64,000 nucleotides of DNA from Oceanospirillum sediminis (GCF_014164585.1 NZ_JACJFM010000018.1:36213-100212); one strand, 5' to 3'; positions 33,150 to 43,307 are shown, numbered from the stretch's first letter. Numbers and translations are program-made. The notes: a model not told the origin generated them from the letters alone.

Positions 33150-34196
33150 TCAGGCGTCACGCTTAATGCCTTTACGGGCTTTGTTATGGCCGAATGTACG
33201 CGGCTGGGTGTAGTAATCGATAAAAGGAGCTGCAAAGTTCATCAGCAGCACCGAAAATGCGACGGCATCCGGATAGTTACCCCAGGTACGAATCACATAT
33301 ACCAGCACACCGATACCAGCGCCAAACCATAGCTTACCTTTGTTACTGGTCGCTGCTGTTACCGGGTCGGTAGCGATAAAGAAAGCGCCCAGCATAGTCG
33401 CGCCAGACAACAGATGAACCATAGGGGAGGCATAATTACTTGGATCACCGCCGTAGAATATCGCTGACAGTAACGCAAGGCTTCCTAGCATGGCGGCCGG
33501 AATATGCCAGGTAAAGATCTTTTTCCAAAGCAGGAACAGGCCGCCCAGCATAAAGCCGACAGAAACAAAGGCCCAGCTCCCCCAGACTTTTTCAGCAACA
33601 AATGCATTCTGACGCCAGTACTCATCGGCCATCAGTTCGCCTTTATGTTTAAAACCATCCAGAGGTGTTGCCATGGTAAAGGCATCAGCTACTTGCTGAT
33701 GTCCGGCAAAGACAGCCTGTAAGCTGGCCCCCAGTGATACCCGTTTCTCCAGTAGTTCTGCAGGCATCATCCACTGAGTCATTTCCACCGGGAAGGAGAT
33801 CAGCAACAGGGCATAGGCAATCATCGCCGGATTAAATGGGTTATTCCCCAGGCCACCATATAGCTGTTTTGCTATCACAATCGCGACAAAGCTGCCGGTA
33901 ATCAATAGCCACCAGGGTGCCAGTGGTGGCAGGGCTAAGCCCAGTAAGACACAGGTCAGCAGGGCACTGTTATCTTTCAAAGCGGGTACCGGATTACGCT
34001 TTCTCAGCATCAGTACCGCGGCTTCGAACGCCAGGCCTGCCAGACTGGCAATAACGACATTGATCAGTGAACCCCAGCCAAACACCCAGGTCAGTGCTGC
34101 CAGACCTGGCAAGGTCGCCAGGATAACATATCGCATCACCTGATGGGTGCTTAGCGGGCGATGTAGATGAGGCGATGAAACTCGGGTAAACGCCAT
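33150..34196 (-). CDS. rsxD: Rnf/Rsx electron transport complex subunit D
   Basis: Polytopic FMN-carrying Rnf subunit, 348 residues, about nine membrane helices. Family motifs [23 protein letters not shown] and [17 protein letters not shown] are present; in the family a Thr in the SxAT/SGAT-like segment (here near residue 185-190, [10 protein letters not shown].. or the DPVTAATS region) carries FMN, which I could not place with confidence. Follows rsxC after an 85-bp gap that contains a perfect 13-bp inverted repeat. Confidence 0.94.
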   Translation of the reverse strand: MAFTRVSSPHLHRPLSTHQVMRYVILATLPGLAALTWVFGWGSLINVVIASLAGLAFEAAVLMLRKRNPVPALKDNSALLTCVLLGLALPPLAPWWLLITGSFVAIVIAKQLYGGLGNNPFNPAMIAYALLLISFPVEMTQWMMPAELLEKRVSLGASLQAVFAGHQQVADAFTMATPLDGFKHKGELMADEYWRQNAFVAEKVWGSWAFVSVGFMLGGLFLLWKKIFTWHIPAAMLGSLALLSAIFYGGDPSNYASPMVHLLSGATMLGAFFIATDPVTAATSNKGKLWFGAGIGVLVYVIRTWGNYPDAVAFSVLLMNFAAPFIDYYTQPRTFGHNKARKGIKRDA

Positions 34197-34241
34197 AACT
34201 GTTCAGTACCTTATTCAGATCGTTCTGTCAGATCGTATTCT

Positions 34242-34269
34242 CCGGATCAGATAATGTTATCTGATCCGG
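34242..34269 (-). other. Perfect 13-bp inverted repeat between rsxC and rsxD
   Basis: CCGGATCAGATAA (34242-34254) and TTATCTGATCCGG (34257-34269) are exact inverted copies separated by two bases, inside the rsx operon. Without a T-tract it is more likely an mRNA processing or stability hairpin than a terminator. Confidence 0.6.
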
Positions 34270-34281
34270 TATCTGTCCGTA

Positions 34282-37002
34282 TCAGGCTTCAACAGCCTGA
34301 GATGCTTTTACGGCTTCCAGCTTATCAGCGGCTGTCTGAGCTTTTGTCTGAGCCTGGCTCAGAGTCTGCTCACATTCACTGATGGTTGCAGCATCACCGC
34401 TATCCTGAGCGGCCTGAAGTGCTTTTTCCGCTTTTTTAACCGCTGCTTTGCTGGCAGCTGCGGCGATTTTAGCCTGCTTAAGGGCTTTCTCACGAGCTGC
34501 GACATCGTCTTCTGTAGATGAAGCGGCCTGCGAACCTTCAGGCGTCTGCGCATTTGCTGCTGTTTGTGGAGCTGGTGCCGCTGGAGGATTATTTTTCAAC
34601 TCCTCCAGTTTTTTTGCTGCTGCTTCCGCTTTGCTTTGTGCTGTGTTCAGAATGTCTTCTTTCGCTTTGATCTCATCAGCATCGCCGGCTTCCTGAGCGG
34701 CCGTCAGTGCTTTTTCCGCTTTTTTGATGGCGGCTTTGCTGGCAGCGGCAGCAATTTTGGCTTGTTTCAGTGATTTTTCATGTTCCGCTTTAGCGGTTTC
34801 ATAAGCTTGCTGTGCAGAATCACTTGTTGGCTGTACCGCAGAGGCTGGAGCTGCCTGTAGTTGCTTCAGCTTATCTGCTGCTTTTTCTGCATTGGCCTTC
34901 GCTATAGTCAGAGTCTCTTCTTTGGCTTTGATCTCGTCGGCGTCGCCAGCTTCCTGGGCAGTAGCCAGTGCTTTTTCTGCTTTTTTAATAGCTGCTTTGC
35001 TGGCTGCAGCGGCGATTTTAGCCTGCTTCAGTGCTTTCTCGTGTTCTTCTGAAGCGGCTGCGTTGGTCTGTGGTGCAGCAGGCGGTGTGGATTGCAATTG
35101 TTTCAGTTTATCCGCCGCTTTTTCAGCGTTCGCTTTGGCGGTGGCCAGATCGCTTTCTTTGGCTTTGATCTCATCGGTATCACCGGCTTCCTGAGCAGTG
35201 GCCAGTGCCTTTTCCGCTTTCTTAATGGCTGCTTTGCTGGCCGCGGCAGCAATTTTAGCCTGCTTCAGAGCTTTTTCATGTTCTTCAGTGACCTGACCAC
35301 TGGCTGAAGCGGCAGGTTTGGCCGCAGGCTTCGCTGAGCCCAGCTTGCTATCAATATCTGCCAGTTTCTGCTGAGCACCCTTCAGATTCTGTTCCAGTTC
35401 AGTCAGATTATCCGTATTGTTTTCTTTGGCTTCTGCCAGTGCTTTTTCGGCTTTCTTAACCGATACTGCAGCAGCTGCCCGCTGAATCTTCAGTTTCTTC
35501 TGCTCGGCCTCATCGACTGCTGTAGTAGCGGCCTCATTGGCTTTTGCTGCTGGCTTCGCTGCAGGTTTAGCCGATGCACTCATACGCGCTTTACGGCGCG
35601 CTGCGGCTTCTGCTTCCTGACGTTCCAGGCGAGCCTGACGCTGCTCGAAACGAATCTTCGCCCGTTCGGCTTTTTTCGCTTCCTCATCTTCCCGGCGAAT
35701 CTCGGATTTCGCGTAGCGGTAATACTGTACCAGGGGAATATGACTCGGGCAGACAAAAGCACAGGCACCACATTCGATACAGTCGAACAGATTGAATAAC
35801 TGAGCTTTTTCAAACTCCTGAGCTTTAGAGAACCAGTGCAGCTGTTGAGGTAGCAGTTCAGCCGGGCAGGCCTGTTCGCACATACCGCAACGGATGCAGG
35901 GATTTTCCATTTCAGGATCAGGAAACTCCTGATGGGTTGGTGCCAGCAGGCAGTTAGTGGTTTTTACAACGGGGAGTTCATCACCCTGAAGTGAGAAACC
36001 CATCATAGGACCACCCATGATCAGACGACTGGCAAGCGAGTTTTTAAAGCCACCCAGCTCCAGAAGCTCATTAATCGGCGTTCCCAGGCGTACTTCAAAA
36101 TTCTGCAGGCGGGTAAAGGCACTACCGGTCAGTGTAGTGATACGGCTGATCAGGGGTTCTCCTTTGGCAATCGCCTTATAGATAGCTATAGTGGTGCCCA
36201 CGTTCTGACATACCACGCCAATATCTGCTGGCAGGCCACCTGAAGGTACTTCACGACCGGTCAGAATGCGGATCAGCTGCTTTTCACCACCAGATGGATA
36301 TTTAGTCGGAACCACCACCACTTCAATATGGGTGCCTTTGGCCGCTGCTTCCAGAGCTGCAATGGCTTCTGGTTTGTTATCTTCAATACCAATCAGACAG
36401 CTACTGGGGTTTACCAGCTGGCAAAGAATCTTAGCACCTTCGATAACCTGTTCCGGATAGGTACGCATCGCCATATCATCAGAGGTGATATAAGGCTCGC
36501 ACTCCGCTGCATTGATCACCAGGGTATCAATATCATGGCGCTCACGGGTTCTGGCTTTTACCGCAGTGGGGAAGCCAGCACCGCCCATACCAACAATACC
36601 GGCTTCTGCAATTTTATTGAGCAGAGTCTCTACATCGGCATTTTCCCAGTCTTTTACCGGATGCAGATCAATCCATTCATCCTGACCGTCGGATTCGATA
36701 ATGATGCATTCATCTGTCATACCCGAGGCGTGAGGAATGGCATGATCTTCAATCGCGACAACCGTACCAGAAATAGTGGCGTGGATATTAGCGCTGATAA
36801 AGCCGTCAGCTTTAGCGATTAATTGCCCGGTTCTGACTTTTTCACCTATCAGCACAACCGGTTCTGCCGGGGCGCCAATATGTTGCTGTAGCGGCAGAAT
36901 CACCTTTTTTGGCAGAGGAGCATCAACAATCGGAAATTGCGTCGATTGCTGTTTATTTTCTTCCGGGTGAATACCGCCATGAAAATCCCATACTGTACGC
37001 AT
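34282..37002 (-). CDS. rsxC: Rnf/Rsx electron transport complex subunit C with extended Ala/Lys repeat tail
   Basis: NADH-binding peripheral subunit of Rnf, 906 residues. N-terminal flavin/NADH module (about 1-370; GMGGAGFPTAVK motif, conserved DDMAMR), SLBB region, and two 4Fe-4S clusters CIRCGMCEQACP and CIECGACAFVCP (about 375-430). From about residue 450 the protein is Ala/Lys/Glu-rich: one divergent and four strongly conserved helical modules with the core KALKQAKIAAAASKAAIKKA. Such tails occur in proteobacterial RsxC but copy number varies. Its start overlaps the rsxB stop by one base. Confidence 0.95.
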   Translation of the reverse strand: MRTVWDFHGGIHPEENKQQSTQFPIVDAPLPKKVILPLQQHIGAPAEPVVLIGEKVRTGQLIAKADGFISANIHATISGTVVAIEDHAIPHASGMTDECIIIESDGQDEWIDLHPVKDWENADVETLLNKIAEAGIVGMGGAGFPTAVKARTRERHDIDTLVINAAECEPYITSDDMAMRTYPEQVIEGAKILCQLVNPSSCLIGIEDNKPEAIAALEAAAKGTHIEVVVVPTKYPSGGEKQLIRILTGREVPSGGLPADIGVVCQNVGTTIAIYKAIAKGEPLISRITTLTGSAFTRLQNFEVRLGTPINELLELGGFKNSLASRLIMGGPMMGFSLQGDELPVVKTTNCLLAPTHQEFPDPEMENPCIRCGMCEQACPAELLPQQLHWFSKAQEFEKAQLFNLFDCIECGACAFVCPSHIPLVQYYRYAKSEIRREDEEAKKAERAKIRFEQRQARLERQEAEAAARRKARMSASAKPAAKPAAKANEAATTAVDEAEQKKLKIQRAAAAVSVKKAEKALAEAKENNTDNLTELEQNLKGAQQKLADIDSKLGSAKPAAKPAASASGQVTEEHEKALKQAKIAAAASKAAIKKAEKALATAQEAGDTDEIKAKESDLATAKANAEKAADKLKQLQSTPPAAPQTNAAASEEHEKALKQAKIAAAASKAAIKKAEKALATAQEAGDADEIKAKEETLTIAKANAEKAADKLKQLQAAPASAVQPTSDSAQQAYETAKAEHEKSLKQAKIAAAASKAAIKKAEKALTAAQEAGDADEIKAKEDILNTAQSKAEAAAKKLEELKNNPPAAPAPQTAANAQTPEGSQAASSTEDDVAAREKALKQAKIAAAASKAAVKKAEKALQAAQDSGDAATISECEQTLSQAQTKAQTAADKLEAVKASQAVEA
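34310..35300 (-). repeat. Four ~55-codon tandem modules in rsxC
   Basis: Modules with core LKQAKIAAAASKAA(I/V)KKAEKAL plus (A/T)AQ(E/D)(A/S)GD, followed by a less conserved Ala/Pro/Gln linker of 20-40 residues. Starts on the plus strand are near 35290, 35050, 34790 and 34500. A fifth, divergent unit precedes them (about 35505-35340). Near-identical cores indicate recent duplication or homogenisation. Confidence 0.85.
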
Positions 37003-37610
37003 CAGGCCTGACCTCCATCAGTAGCGATGACCTGGCCTTTGAATCGGGCGTTAGGACCTTCAGGCAATGCCCAGCTCCAGGTTTTAATGGTGGTTTCAAC
37101 AGGCAGCATATCAATACAATCTACAGGACAGGGTTCCACGCACAGGTCACAGCCTGTGCATTCTTTTTCAATTACGGTATGCATCAGTTTAGTGGCACCA
37201 ATGATAGCGTCCACCGGGCAGGCCTGAATACATTTAGTACAGCCAATGCACTCGTCCTCACGAATATAGGCGACTTTTTTCACGCCAATATCTTCCGGGT
37301 CTGCATCCAGAGGCATAGGGTCACGGCCCATTAGCTCAGCCAGTGCTTCCATCGTGCTTTCACCACCTGGTGGGCATTTATTAATGTCATCGCCATTGGC
37401 TATAGCTTCTGCGTAGGGGCGGCAACCAGGATGACCACACTGACCACATTGAGTCTGGGGCAGCAGGTTATCAATTTGCTCAACAATAGGATTACCTTCC
37501 ACCTTAAATTTAATGGAAGCGTAGCCCAGCATAGCACCAAAGGCGGCGGCTAATGCCAGAAGGCCTATAACCGCAGCCAGTACAGGATGATTGAGAAAAA
37601 ATTCCGTCAT
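37002..37610 (-). CDS. rsxB: Rnf/Rsx electron transport complex subunit B
   Basis: Iron-sulfur subunit of Rnf, 202 residues. N-terminal membrane helix (about 7-28, [20 protein letters not shown]), a 4Fe-4S domain with CGQCGHPGC and CPPGG, then two ferredoxin clusters [12 protein letters not shown] and [12 protein letters not shown]. The start at 37610 ([12 protein letters not shown] upstream) gives the normal family length; an upstream in-frame start at 37712 adds 34 residues that no RsxB has. Translationally coupled to rsxC. Confidence 0.95.
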   Translation of the reverse strand: MTEFFLNHPVLAAVIGLLALAAAFGAMLGYASIKFKVEGNPIVEQIDNLLPQTQCGQCGHPGCRPYAEAIANGDDINKCPPGGESTMEALAELMGRDPMPLDADPEDIGVKKVAYIREDECIGCTKCIQACPVDAIIGATKLMHTVIEKECTGCDLCVEPCPVDCIDMLPVETTIKTWSWALPEGPNARFKGQVIATDGGQA

Positions 37611-37756
37611 TGATCCAGCTCTATTACCTGATCCTGTCTGATAAACAAGATTACGCGAAGATAACAGGGTGACTATTCGCGTAATCGAAAAAACTGTCCG
37701 GGTAACCTGCAATATCAGAATAAGCAGGGTTATGGGTTACGGAACAGGGCAAAGTG

Positions 37757-38338
37757 TTATAACTGCACCAGTCCACTGAAGCCCAGAAAGGCCAGAGACA
37801 TCAAGCCTGCTGTAATCATGGCTATAGATGACCCCTGGAATGGTGTCGGTACATCAGATACGGCGATACGTTCACGCATCGCTGCAAAAAGCACCAGTAC
37901 CAGAGAGAAGCCAACAGAGGCACCAAAACCGTAAATTGTAGCTTCGACAAAACCACTGTTTCTGTTCAGGCTGAGCAGGGCAACACCCAAAACAGCGCAG
38001 TTTGTGGTAATCAGAGGAAGGAAGATTCCCAGTACCCGGTATAGCAGGGGACTGGTTTTCCGAACAACCATTTCAGTGAATTGAACCACAACGGCAATCA
38101 TCATGATGAAAGCGATGGTTTTCAGGTACTCAATACCAAGAGGTTCAAGGATGAAATGGTAAACCAGATAACTGCTTGAAGATGACAGCGTCAGGACAAA
38201 TGTCGTTGCCAGGGACATACCCATAGCCGATTCCAGCTTGTTGGATACGCCCATAAACGGACATAGTCCCAGGAACTGTACCAGAACAAAGTTGTTTACC
38301 AGAATCGTGCTGACCAGCAGCAAAATATATTCAGTCAT
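37757..38338 (-). CDS. rsxA: Rnf/Rsx electron transport complex subunit A
   Basis: First gene of the rsxABCDGE operon; 193-residue membrane subunit with six helices. It is nearly identical in pattern to E. coli Rsx[21 protein letters not shown] and [16 protein letters not shown], which carry the conserved Cys residues thought to hold an iron centre at the RsxA/E interface. The gene pairs structurally with rsxE. A TTGACA-like -35 lies about 30 bases upstream (38365-38370). Confidence 0.96.
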   Translation of the reverse strand: MTEYILLLVSTILVNNFVLVQFLGLCPFMGVSNKLESAMGMSLATTFVLTLSSSSSYLVYHFILEPLGIEYLKTIAFIMMIAVVVQFTEMVVRKTSPLLYRVLGIFLPLITTNCAVLGVALLSLNRNSGFVEATIYGFGASVGFSLVLVLFAAMRERIAVSDVPTPFQGSSIAMITAGLMSLAFLGFSGLVQL

Positions 38339-38967
38339 CTGATTTCTTACATAGCTGTTTTAATTGTCAAAGGTTTTTATCAACCCGGTGTTTTAGCAAG
38401 GTGAAGCATCACCGATGGCTGAGATTTTACCCGTTTGTTACCTGACGTCCTGTGGCAATTTGTCGCAGAATGCCAGAAATTCGATCTGTCATTAGGTGCT
38501 CTTGCATGTTTTGATACTGATTCACTTTTCAGTGGGCAAATACTGTATCAGTAGTATTAAATGTTTTCCTGATACAGATCAGTGCAGCGACTGCGACGAG
38601 GTCAGTCTTTAGTTATAAGACCCCGGAGTTAAAACTGTTTCAGGTTTTACGGTTTCATGAGTACGATATACCCGAGCCAAAAGCGTTTCCGGGTAGTTCA
38701 GCCAATAGCCGGAGAATACGGCAACGTCTGTTGTGGCGTTGTCGTTACTTTTGCTCAGATGTTTAAGTTGTCAAACCTATTCGCATCATGCAGGCGCCTA
38801 TTATCTTTTTTTCAATTATTCCATACAAGAAAAAAGAAAGGGTATTTTATATGCTTTAGTTATAAGTAAGTGAGAATGGTTTCTTAATGAAGAATAAAAA
38901 AACGGAGGCTAAGCCCCCGTTTTTTATGGTGTTTTACAAATCACACAGTGCTGTTTTGACTGTGCCT
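38339..38967. other. Long intergenic region with short fragments
   Basis: Holds the rsx promoter side, a stop-bounded minus-strand reading of 53 residues without a start codon (38609-38770), an interrupted inverted repeat at 38687-38716 and a terminator at 38896-38925. The string TTTAGTTATAAG occurs twice, near 38609 and 38855. No supported gene. Confidence 0.5.
38896..38926 (-). terminator. Terminator of metG
   Basis: AAAAAACGGaGG-ctaag-CCcCCGTTTTTT hairpin (38896-38925) with one mismatch and A/T tracts on both sides, 42 bases after the metG stop. Can work on both strands. Confidence 0.75.
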
Positions 38968-41007
38968 TTATTTAACTCGCATACCGTTAACAGCGCCTTC
39001 ATCCGGTGTCAGCAGGAAGATTTCTTCACCACCAGGGCCTGCCGCCATGACCATGCCCTCAGACATGCCAAAGCGCATCTTGCGTGGTTTCAGGTTTGCG
39101 ACCATAACTGTCTGACGACCTACCAGATCTTCCGGGTTGTACGCTGACTTAATACCCGCAAATACGTTGCGGGTTTCGCCACCCAGATCCAGGGTCAGCT
39201 GAATCAGCTTATCAGCCCCTTTAACATGATTCGCTTCAACAATAGTCGCGACTCGCAGATCCAGTTTGGCAAAATCATCAAACTCGATTTCCGGGCTGAT
39301 AGGATCATCTGCCAGAGGGCCTGTAGCTACAGGGCCTTTTTTCAGTTTCTCTTCTTCTGCCAGAACCTCTTTTGATGCTTCGATCATGGCTTCGATCTTA
39401 TCGCTTTCGATACGGGTCATCAGGGGTTTGAATTTCTGAATCTCATGACCCAGCAGCAGTTCTTTACGTGCATCCCAGTCCAGGTTATCCAGATTCAGGA
39501 ATTCGGCTGCTTTAGCAGATAACTCGGGCAGCACTGGTGCCAGGTAAGTTACCAGCTGGCGGAACAGATTGATACCTACAGAGCAGATGTCCAGCACTTC
39601 CTGATCTTTGCCTTCTTCTTTTGCCAGAGACCAGGGGGCTTTATCTGCGATGTACTGGTTGGCTTTATCGGCAATTTCCATAATCAGGCGGATTGCACGG
39701 CCAAATTCGCGATTTTCGTAGTGTTCAGCGATCTGGTCGCCCAGAGCAATCGCTTCATCCAGCATTGCCTGCTCTGCGCAGTTGTCGGACAGTTTACCGC
39801 CGGATTTTTTCACAAAACCGGCACAGCGGCTGGCAATATTAACCACTTTGCCGATCAGATCAGAGTTTACGCGGGCGGTAAAATCTTCCAGGTTCAGGTC
39901 CAGATCTTCAGGGCGACTGGTCAGTTTTGCTGCAAAGTAATAACGCAGGTATTCAGGGTTCAGGAACTCGGCGTAAGTCTGTGCCTTAATAAAGGTGCCA
40001 CGAGACTTAGACATCTTCTGACCATTAACTGTCAGGAAGCCATGAGCATTAACCGCACTCGGTTTACGGAAGCCGGAGCCTTCCAGCATGGCTGGCCAGA
40101 ACAGCGCGTGGAAGTTGATGATATCCTTGCCGATAAAGTGGTACAGCTCTGCATCAGAGCCTTCTTTCCAGTACTCATCAAACTCCAGGTCATCCTGACG
40201 GCTGCACAGATTTTTGAAGCTGGCCATATAACCAATAGGTGCGTCCAGCCAGACATAGAAATATTTGCCTGGAGCATCCGGAATTTCAAAACCGAAGTAA
40301 GGTGCATCACGGCTGATATCCCATTCTTGCAGACCAACGTCCAGCCATTCCTTCAGTTTGTTGGCAATCTGCTCATGCAGAGTGCCGCTTTGTGTCCATT
40401 CCTCCAGCATATTCTGGAAATCAGGCAACTTGAAGAAGTAGTGTTCAGAATCCTTTTCAACCGGAGTAGCGCCGGAGATAGCCGATTTCGGATCGATCAG
40501 TTCTGCCGGGCTATAGGTTGCACCACAGGATTCACAGTTATCACCGTACTGGTCATCTGCTTTACATTTAGGGCAGGTGCCTTTAATAAAGCGATCTGCC
40601 AGGAACATGCCTTTATCGGGGTCGTACATCTGAGTGATGCTGCGGGTAGCGATGTGACCCTTTTCACGCAGGCGCTTATAGATCAGCTCTGAGAATTCAC
40701 GGTTTTCCTCAGAGTGAGTTGAGTAGTAGTTGTCAAAGTTCACCAGGAACTTTGCAAAGTCTGCGCGATGTTCTTCATTAACTTTGTCAATCAGCTGCTG
40801 AGAGGTAATGCCTTCCTGCTCAGCGCGCAGCATGATTGCTGTACCGTGAGCATCATCGGCACAAACATATGAGCACTGATGACCGCGTTGTTTCTGAAAA
40901 CGAACCCAGATGTCCGTCTGGATATACTCCAGCAGGTGGCCCAGGTGAATGGAGCCATTGGCATAGGGTAGTGCGCTGGTAACAAGAATTTTACGTGCTG
41001 ATGACAT
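38968..41007 (-). CDS. metG: Methionyl-tRNA synthetase
   Basis: Class I aminoacyl-tRNA synthetase charging tRNA-Met, cytosolic homodimer. 679 residues, as E. coli MetRS (677). Rossmann domain with the HIGH-type motif SIHLGHLLE (residues 19-27), zinc knuckle [16 protein letters not shown] (about 146-163), KMSKS at about 335 ([10 protein letters not shown]), helical anticodon-binding domain, and a C-terminal tRNA-binding/EMAP domain ([12 protein letters not shown]...) used for dimerisation. Divergent from apbC-like gene, a common arrangement in gammaproteobacteria. Confidence 0.97.
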   Translation of the reverse strand: MSSARKILVTSALPYANGSIHLGHLLEYIQTDIWVRFQKQRGHQCSYVCADDAHGTAIMLRAEQEGITSQQLIDKVNEEHRADFAKFLVNFDNYYSTHSEENREFSELIYKRLREKGHIATRSITQMYDPDKGMFLADRFIKGTCPKCKADDQYGDNCESCGATYSPAELIDPKSAISGATPVEKDSEHYFFKLPDFQNMLEEWTQSGTLHEQIANKLKEWLDVGLQEWDISRDAPYFGFEIPDAPGKYFYVWLDAPIGYMASFKNLCSRQDDLEFDEYWKEGSDAELYHFIGKDIINFHALFWPAMLEGSGFRKPSAVNAHGFLTVNGQKMSKSRGTFIKAQTYAEFLNPEYLRYYFAAKLTSRPEDLDLNLEDFTARVNSDLIGKVVNIASRCAGFVKKSGGKLSDNCAEQAMLDEAIALGDQIAEHYENREFGRAIRLIMEIADKANQYIADKAPWSLAKEEGKDQEVLDICSVGINLFRQLVTYLAPVLPELSAKAAEFLNLDNLDWDARKELLLGHEIQKFKPLMTRIESDKIEAMIEASKEVLAEEEKLKKGPVATGPLADDPISPEIEFDDFAKLDLRVATIVEANHVKGADKLIQLTLDLGGETRNVFAGIKSAYNPEDLVGRQTVMVANLKPRKMRFGMSEGMVMAAGPGGEEIFLLTPDEGAVNGMRVK

Positions 41008-41201
41008 AGTGTCTCTTTAACTGGTCCAGGTTAAACAATTCAGGCAGTTCCATCTGATTTCCAGGGAGTTGGCCAGATGCCTGCTCCCGATGGATAACCC
41101 TCTGCCTGATAAAAAGTTAATTCGCTAACTATAGCGAGAGAAAGGATTTTTTTCATCCGTCGATTGCGGTTTTAAGAAGGAAAAATACCCTGGTAATGTA
41201 C

Positions 41202-41229
41202 TTGGTTATTGAGTGTGGTAAGCTATAAA
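41202..41229 (+). promoter_or_regulatory. Candidate promoter of the apbC-like gene
   Basis: TTGGTT (41202-41207), a 16-base spacer and TATAAA (41224-41229), 35 bases before the start codon. Confidence 0.4.
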
Positions 41230-41263
41230 GAATATTCTGCTTAGATGAAAGAGAGATAAACAG

Positions 41264-42070
41264 ATGCTGGAATCGGTAAAACATGTGATTGCGGTTGCTT
41301 CTGGGAAAGGCGGTGTTGGTAAATCCACCGTGACGGCTAATCTTGCGCTTGCGATGTCTCAGAAGGGATTTAAAGTAGGTGTTCTGGATGCGGATATATA
41401 TGGCCCCAGTCAGGCATTGATGCTGGGTGTTTCTGATGATGTGCGCCCGCAGATGAAAGATGGAACTACCTTTTTGCCGGTAGAGGCTCATGGTCTGCAC
41501 ACTATGTCTATGGCTTATCTGGTCACAGAAAAAACCCCCATGGTATGGCGTGGTCCTATGGTGAGTGGAGCGTTTCAGCAGATTCTGACTCAGACAGATT
41601 GGCCTGACCTGGATTATCTGTTTATTGATATGCCGCCAGGAACCGGCGATATCCAGCTGACTCTGTCCCAGAAAGTTAAGGTCGCTGGCGCCGTTATTGT
41701 GACGACACCTCAGGATATCGCTTTGCTTGATGCCAAAAAAGGTGTCGAGATGTTCCGCAAAGTAAAAATCCCTGTACTGGGCGTGGTTGAAAATATGAGT
41801 CTGCACACATGTAGTAATTGTGGACATTCCGAGCCTGTATTTGGTGAAGGCGGCGGTGACCGTATTGCCAGAGAATATGATACTGCGCTGTTAGGGCAGC
41901 TTCCTCTGGCTTTAAAAGTACGGGAACAGGCTGATAGTGGCGTTCCTTCTGTTATTGCTGAACCAGATGGCGATATTGCAGGCTTCTTCAGCCAGATTGC
42001 CGATAATATGAATGAGCAGCTTGAAGGCGCAGTGCAAGTTGCGCCAACGATCTCTTTTAGTGATGACTGA
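41264..42070 (+). CDS. apbC: Mrp/ApbC/NBP35-family iron-sulfur carrier ATPase
   Basis: Cytosolic P-loop ATPase that carries [Fe-S] clusters to apo-proteins. 268 residues: deviant Walker A GKGGVGKST at residues 16-24, DADIYGPSQ, DYLFIDMPPGTGD, TTPQDIALLDAKK and the C-terminal CxxC (CSNCG) that binds the cluster. It lacks the N-terminal MIP18/DUF59 domain (about 90 residues) of E. coli ApbC (369 residues), and no upstream coding sequence for it is visible. GAGAGATAA precedes the ATG. Divergent from metG. Confidence 0.92.
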   Translation: MLESVKHVIAVASGKGGVGKSTVTANLALAMSQKGFKVGVLDADIYGPSQALMLGVSDDVRPQMKDGTTFLPVEAHGLHTMSMAYLVTEKTPMVWRGPMVSGAFQQILTQTDWPDLDYLFIDMPPGTGDIQLTLSQKVKVAGAVIVTTPQDIALLDAKKGVEMFRKVKIPVLGVVENMSLHTCSNCGHSEPVFGEGGGDRIAREYDTALLGQLPLALKVREQADSGVPSVIAEPDGDIAGFFSQIADNMNEQLEGAVQVAPTISFSDD

Positions 42071-42118
42071 TATCTGAATAAGGGGCGGTCCATGTGACTG
42101 GGCCGACTCTCGTTTACC

Positions 42119-42370
42119 TTGTCTGTTTATACCTCAATAGATTTATTTAATGGGTACGTGTGCACAAATACCAAACGTTCCGCTTTTCTTATCAGAACAC
42201 CAAAGTCGATCAACTATATTTTCAACGAACTGGATGATAACGATATCACGAATATTAAATTCAAAGATAAGGTGTTTTCTTTTAAAAACGATAACTTAAG
42301 AGAAGCGTTTGGTCAGTTAAGCGAAGCCAGAGATGCTATTACTGATCAGCATCTGAAGACGAAAGGTTAA
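42119..42370 (+). CDS. Small hypothetical protein
   Basis: 83-residue reading with protein-like composition (TKRSAFLIRTPKSINYIF, NDNLREAFGQLSEARDA). The only initiator is TTG at 42119 without a clear ribosome-binding site; GTG at 42158 is an alternative. It begins 48 bases after the apbC-like stop and is followed by a perfect 10-bp terminator, which could serve either gene. Family not recognised. Moderate support only. Confidence 0.4.
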   Translation: MSVYTSIDLFNGYVCTNTKRSAFLIRTPKSINYIFNELDDNDITNIKFKDKVFSFKNDNLREAFGQLSEARDAITDQHLKTKG

Positions 42371-42380
42371 CTCAGGTATG

Positions 42381-42404
42381 CAGAGGCATCGGCTGATGCC
42401 TCTG
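42381..42404. terminator. Perfect 10-bp hairpin terminator between convergent genes
   Basis: CAGAGGCATC-ggct-GATGCCTCTG, followed by TTAGTTATT on the plus strand, between the gene ending at 42370 and the TSUP gene ending at 42434 on the other strand. Confidence 0.65.
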
Positions 42405-42433
42405 TTAGTTATTGATGATACTGGAACGAGTTG

Positions 42434-43237
42434 TCAGAGCACACCAATCAGCATTTTGACGCTGAGTATGACACAAAGTATACCTACTATCTTTTTCAGC
42501 CTCTCTGCTGGCATCTGAGTAGCGTATTTAACTCCCCAGCTTGTAGTGATGTAGCTGCTGGCAGCAAAGAGTACAACAGCAGGCAGGTAAATATAGCCAA
42601 ATATTAGTTGCTCCTGACTGGTATTGTCCCAGCCATTAATCAGATAGCCCAGTGTGCCGGATAGAGCAATGGGAAACCCTATTGCTGCTGATGTGCCTAT
42701 GGCTCGTTTAGCTTCCATATTCTGCTGAATCAGATAAGGAACGCTCAGTCCTGCACCGCTGATAGATACTAAGGCAGATACCGAACCGATTGCAGAGCCT
42801 GCCAGTAAATTCCCCTTTGTGCCATGAGGAGAGACATTATGGGATTGTCCCCGTTTACTGAACATCTTCCAGGCAACGTACATCATAAATATGCTGAAAA
42901 ATAATGCCAGATATACCCCTTGAACCCACGATGCAATAAATGTGGCCAGAAAGGTCCCTGCTAATACACCTGTGATCATTCTGACAGCAATCACTGTGTC
43001 CACATTCTGGTTCTGATAATGAGCTTTCATACTGCCAAAGGTTGTGAACACCATACCGGCCATTGAGCTTCCCAGAGCGAGATGGACAATCTGATCACTG
43101 TCAACCCCCTGCATGGCAAATAACATCGTAAAAATAGGGACTGTCATACCGCCGCCGCCAACACCTGCCAGGCCGGCAAGAAACCCTACTCCCATGCCGG
43201 TTATTATGTAATAGAGCATAAATACAGGTTCAATCAT
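42434..43237 (-). CDS. TSUP-family (TauE/SafE) membrane transporter
   Basis: 267-residue permease of the TauE/SafE (TSUP) family, proposed exporters or importers of sulfur-containing anions and organic acids. Two copies of the family repeat are visible: GFLAGLAGVGGGGMTVPIF (about 17-36) and GSVSALVSISGAGLSVPYL (about 150-170); about eight membrane helices. Divergent from an AraC regulator with 102 bases between, which is its probable regulator. Substrate unknown. Confidence 0.88.
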   Translation of the reverse strand: MIEPVFMLYYIITGMGVGFLAGLAGVGGGGMTVPIFTMLFAMQGVDSDQIVHLALGSSMAGMVFTTFGSMKAHYQNQNVDTVIAVRMITGVLAGTFLATFIASWVQGVYLALFFSIFMMYVAWKMFSKRGQSHNVSPHGTKGNLLAGSAIGSVSALVSISGAGLSVPYLIQQNMEAKRAIGTSAAIGFPIALSGTLGYLINGWDNTSQEQLIFGYIYLPAVVLFAASSYITTSWGVKYATQMPAERLKKIVGILCVILSVKMLIGVL

Positions 43238-43301
43238 TTTGTCTTCCTTCTCAATGTCTGGAAATAGATGACCCCATTGTATTCAGTTGTAGTAATGGCC
43301 G

Positions 43302-43307
43302 TATAAT
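43302..43307 (+). promoter_or_regulatory. TATAAT -10 box before the AraC gene
   Basis: Perfect TATAAT 32 bases before ATG 43340; the best -35 candidate (TTGTAT) is 19 bases away, so an activator may be needed. Confidence 0.35.

Noticed and set aside
34448..35307. Several frames antisense to the rsxC repeat tail
   Set aside because: They repeat with the rsxC modules and encode low-complexity Phe/Ala/Ser-rich peptides.
39721..40692. 323-codon frame antisense to metG
   Set aside because: metG on the opposite strand is a certain gene; the antisense frame has no family resemblance or ribosome-binding site.
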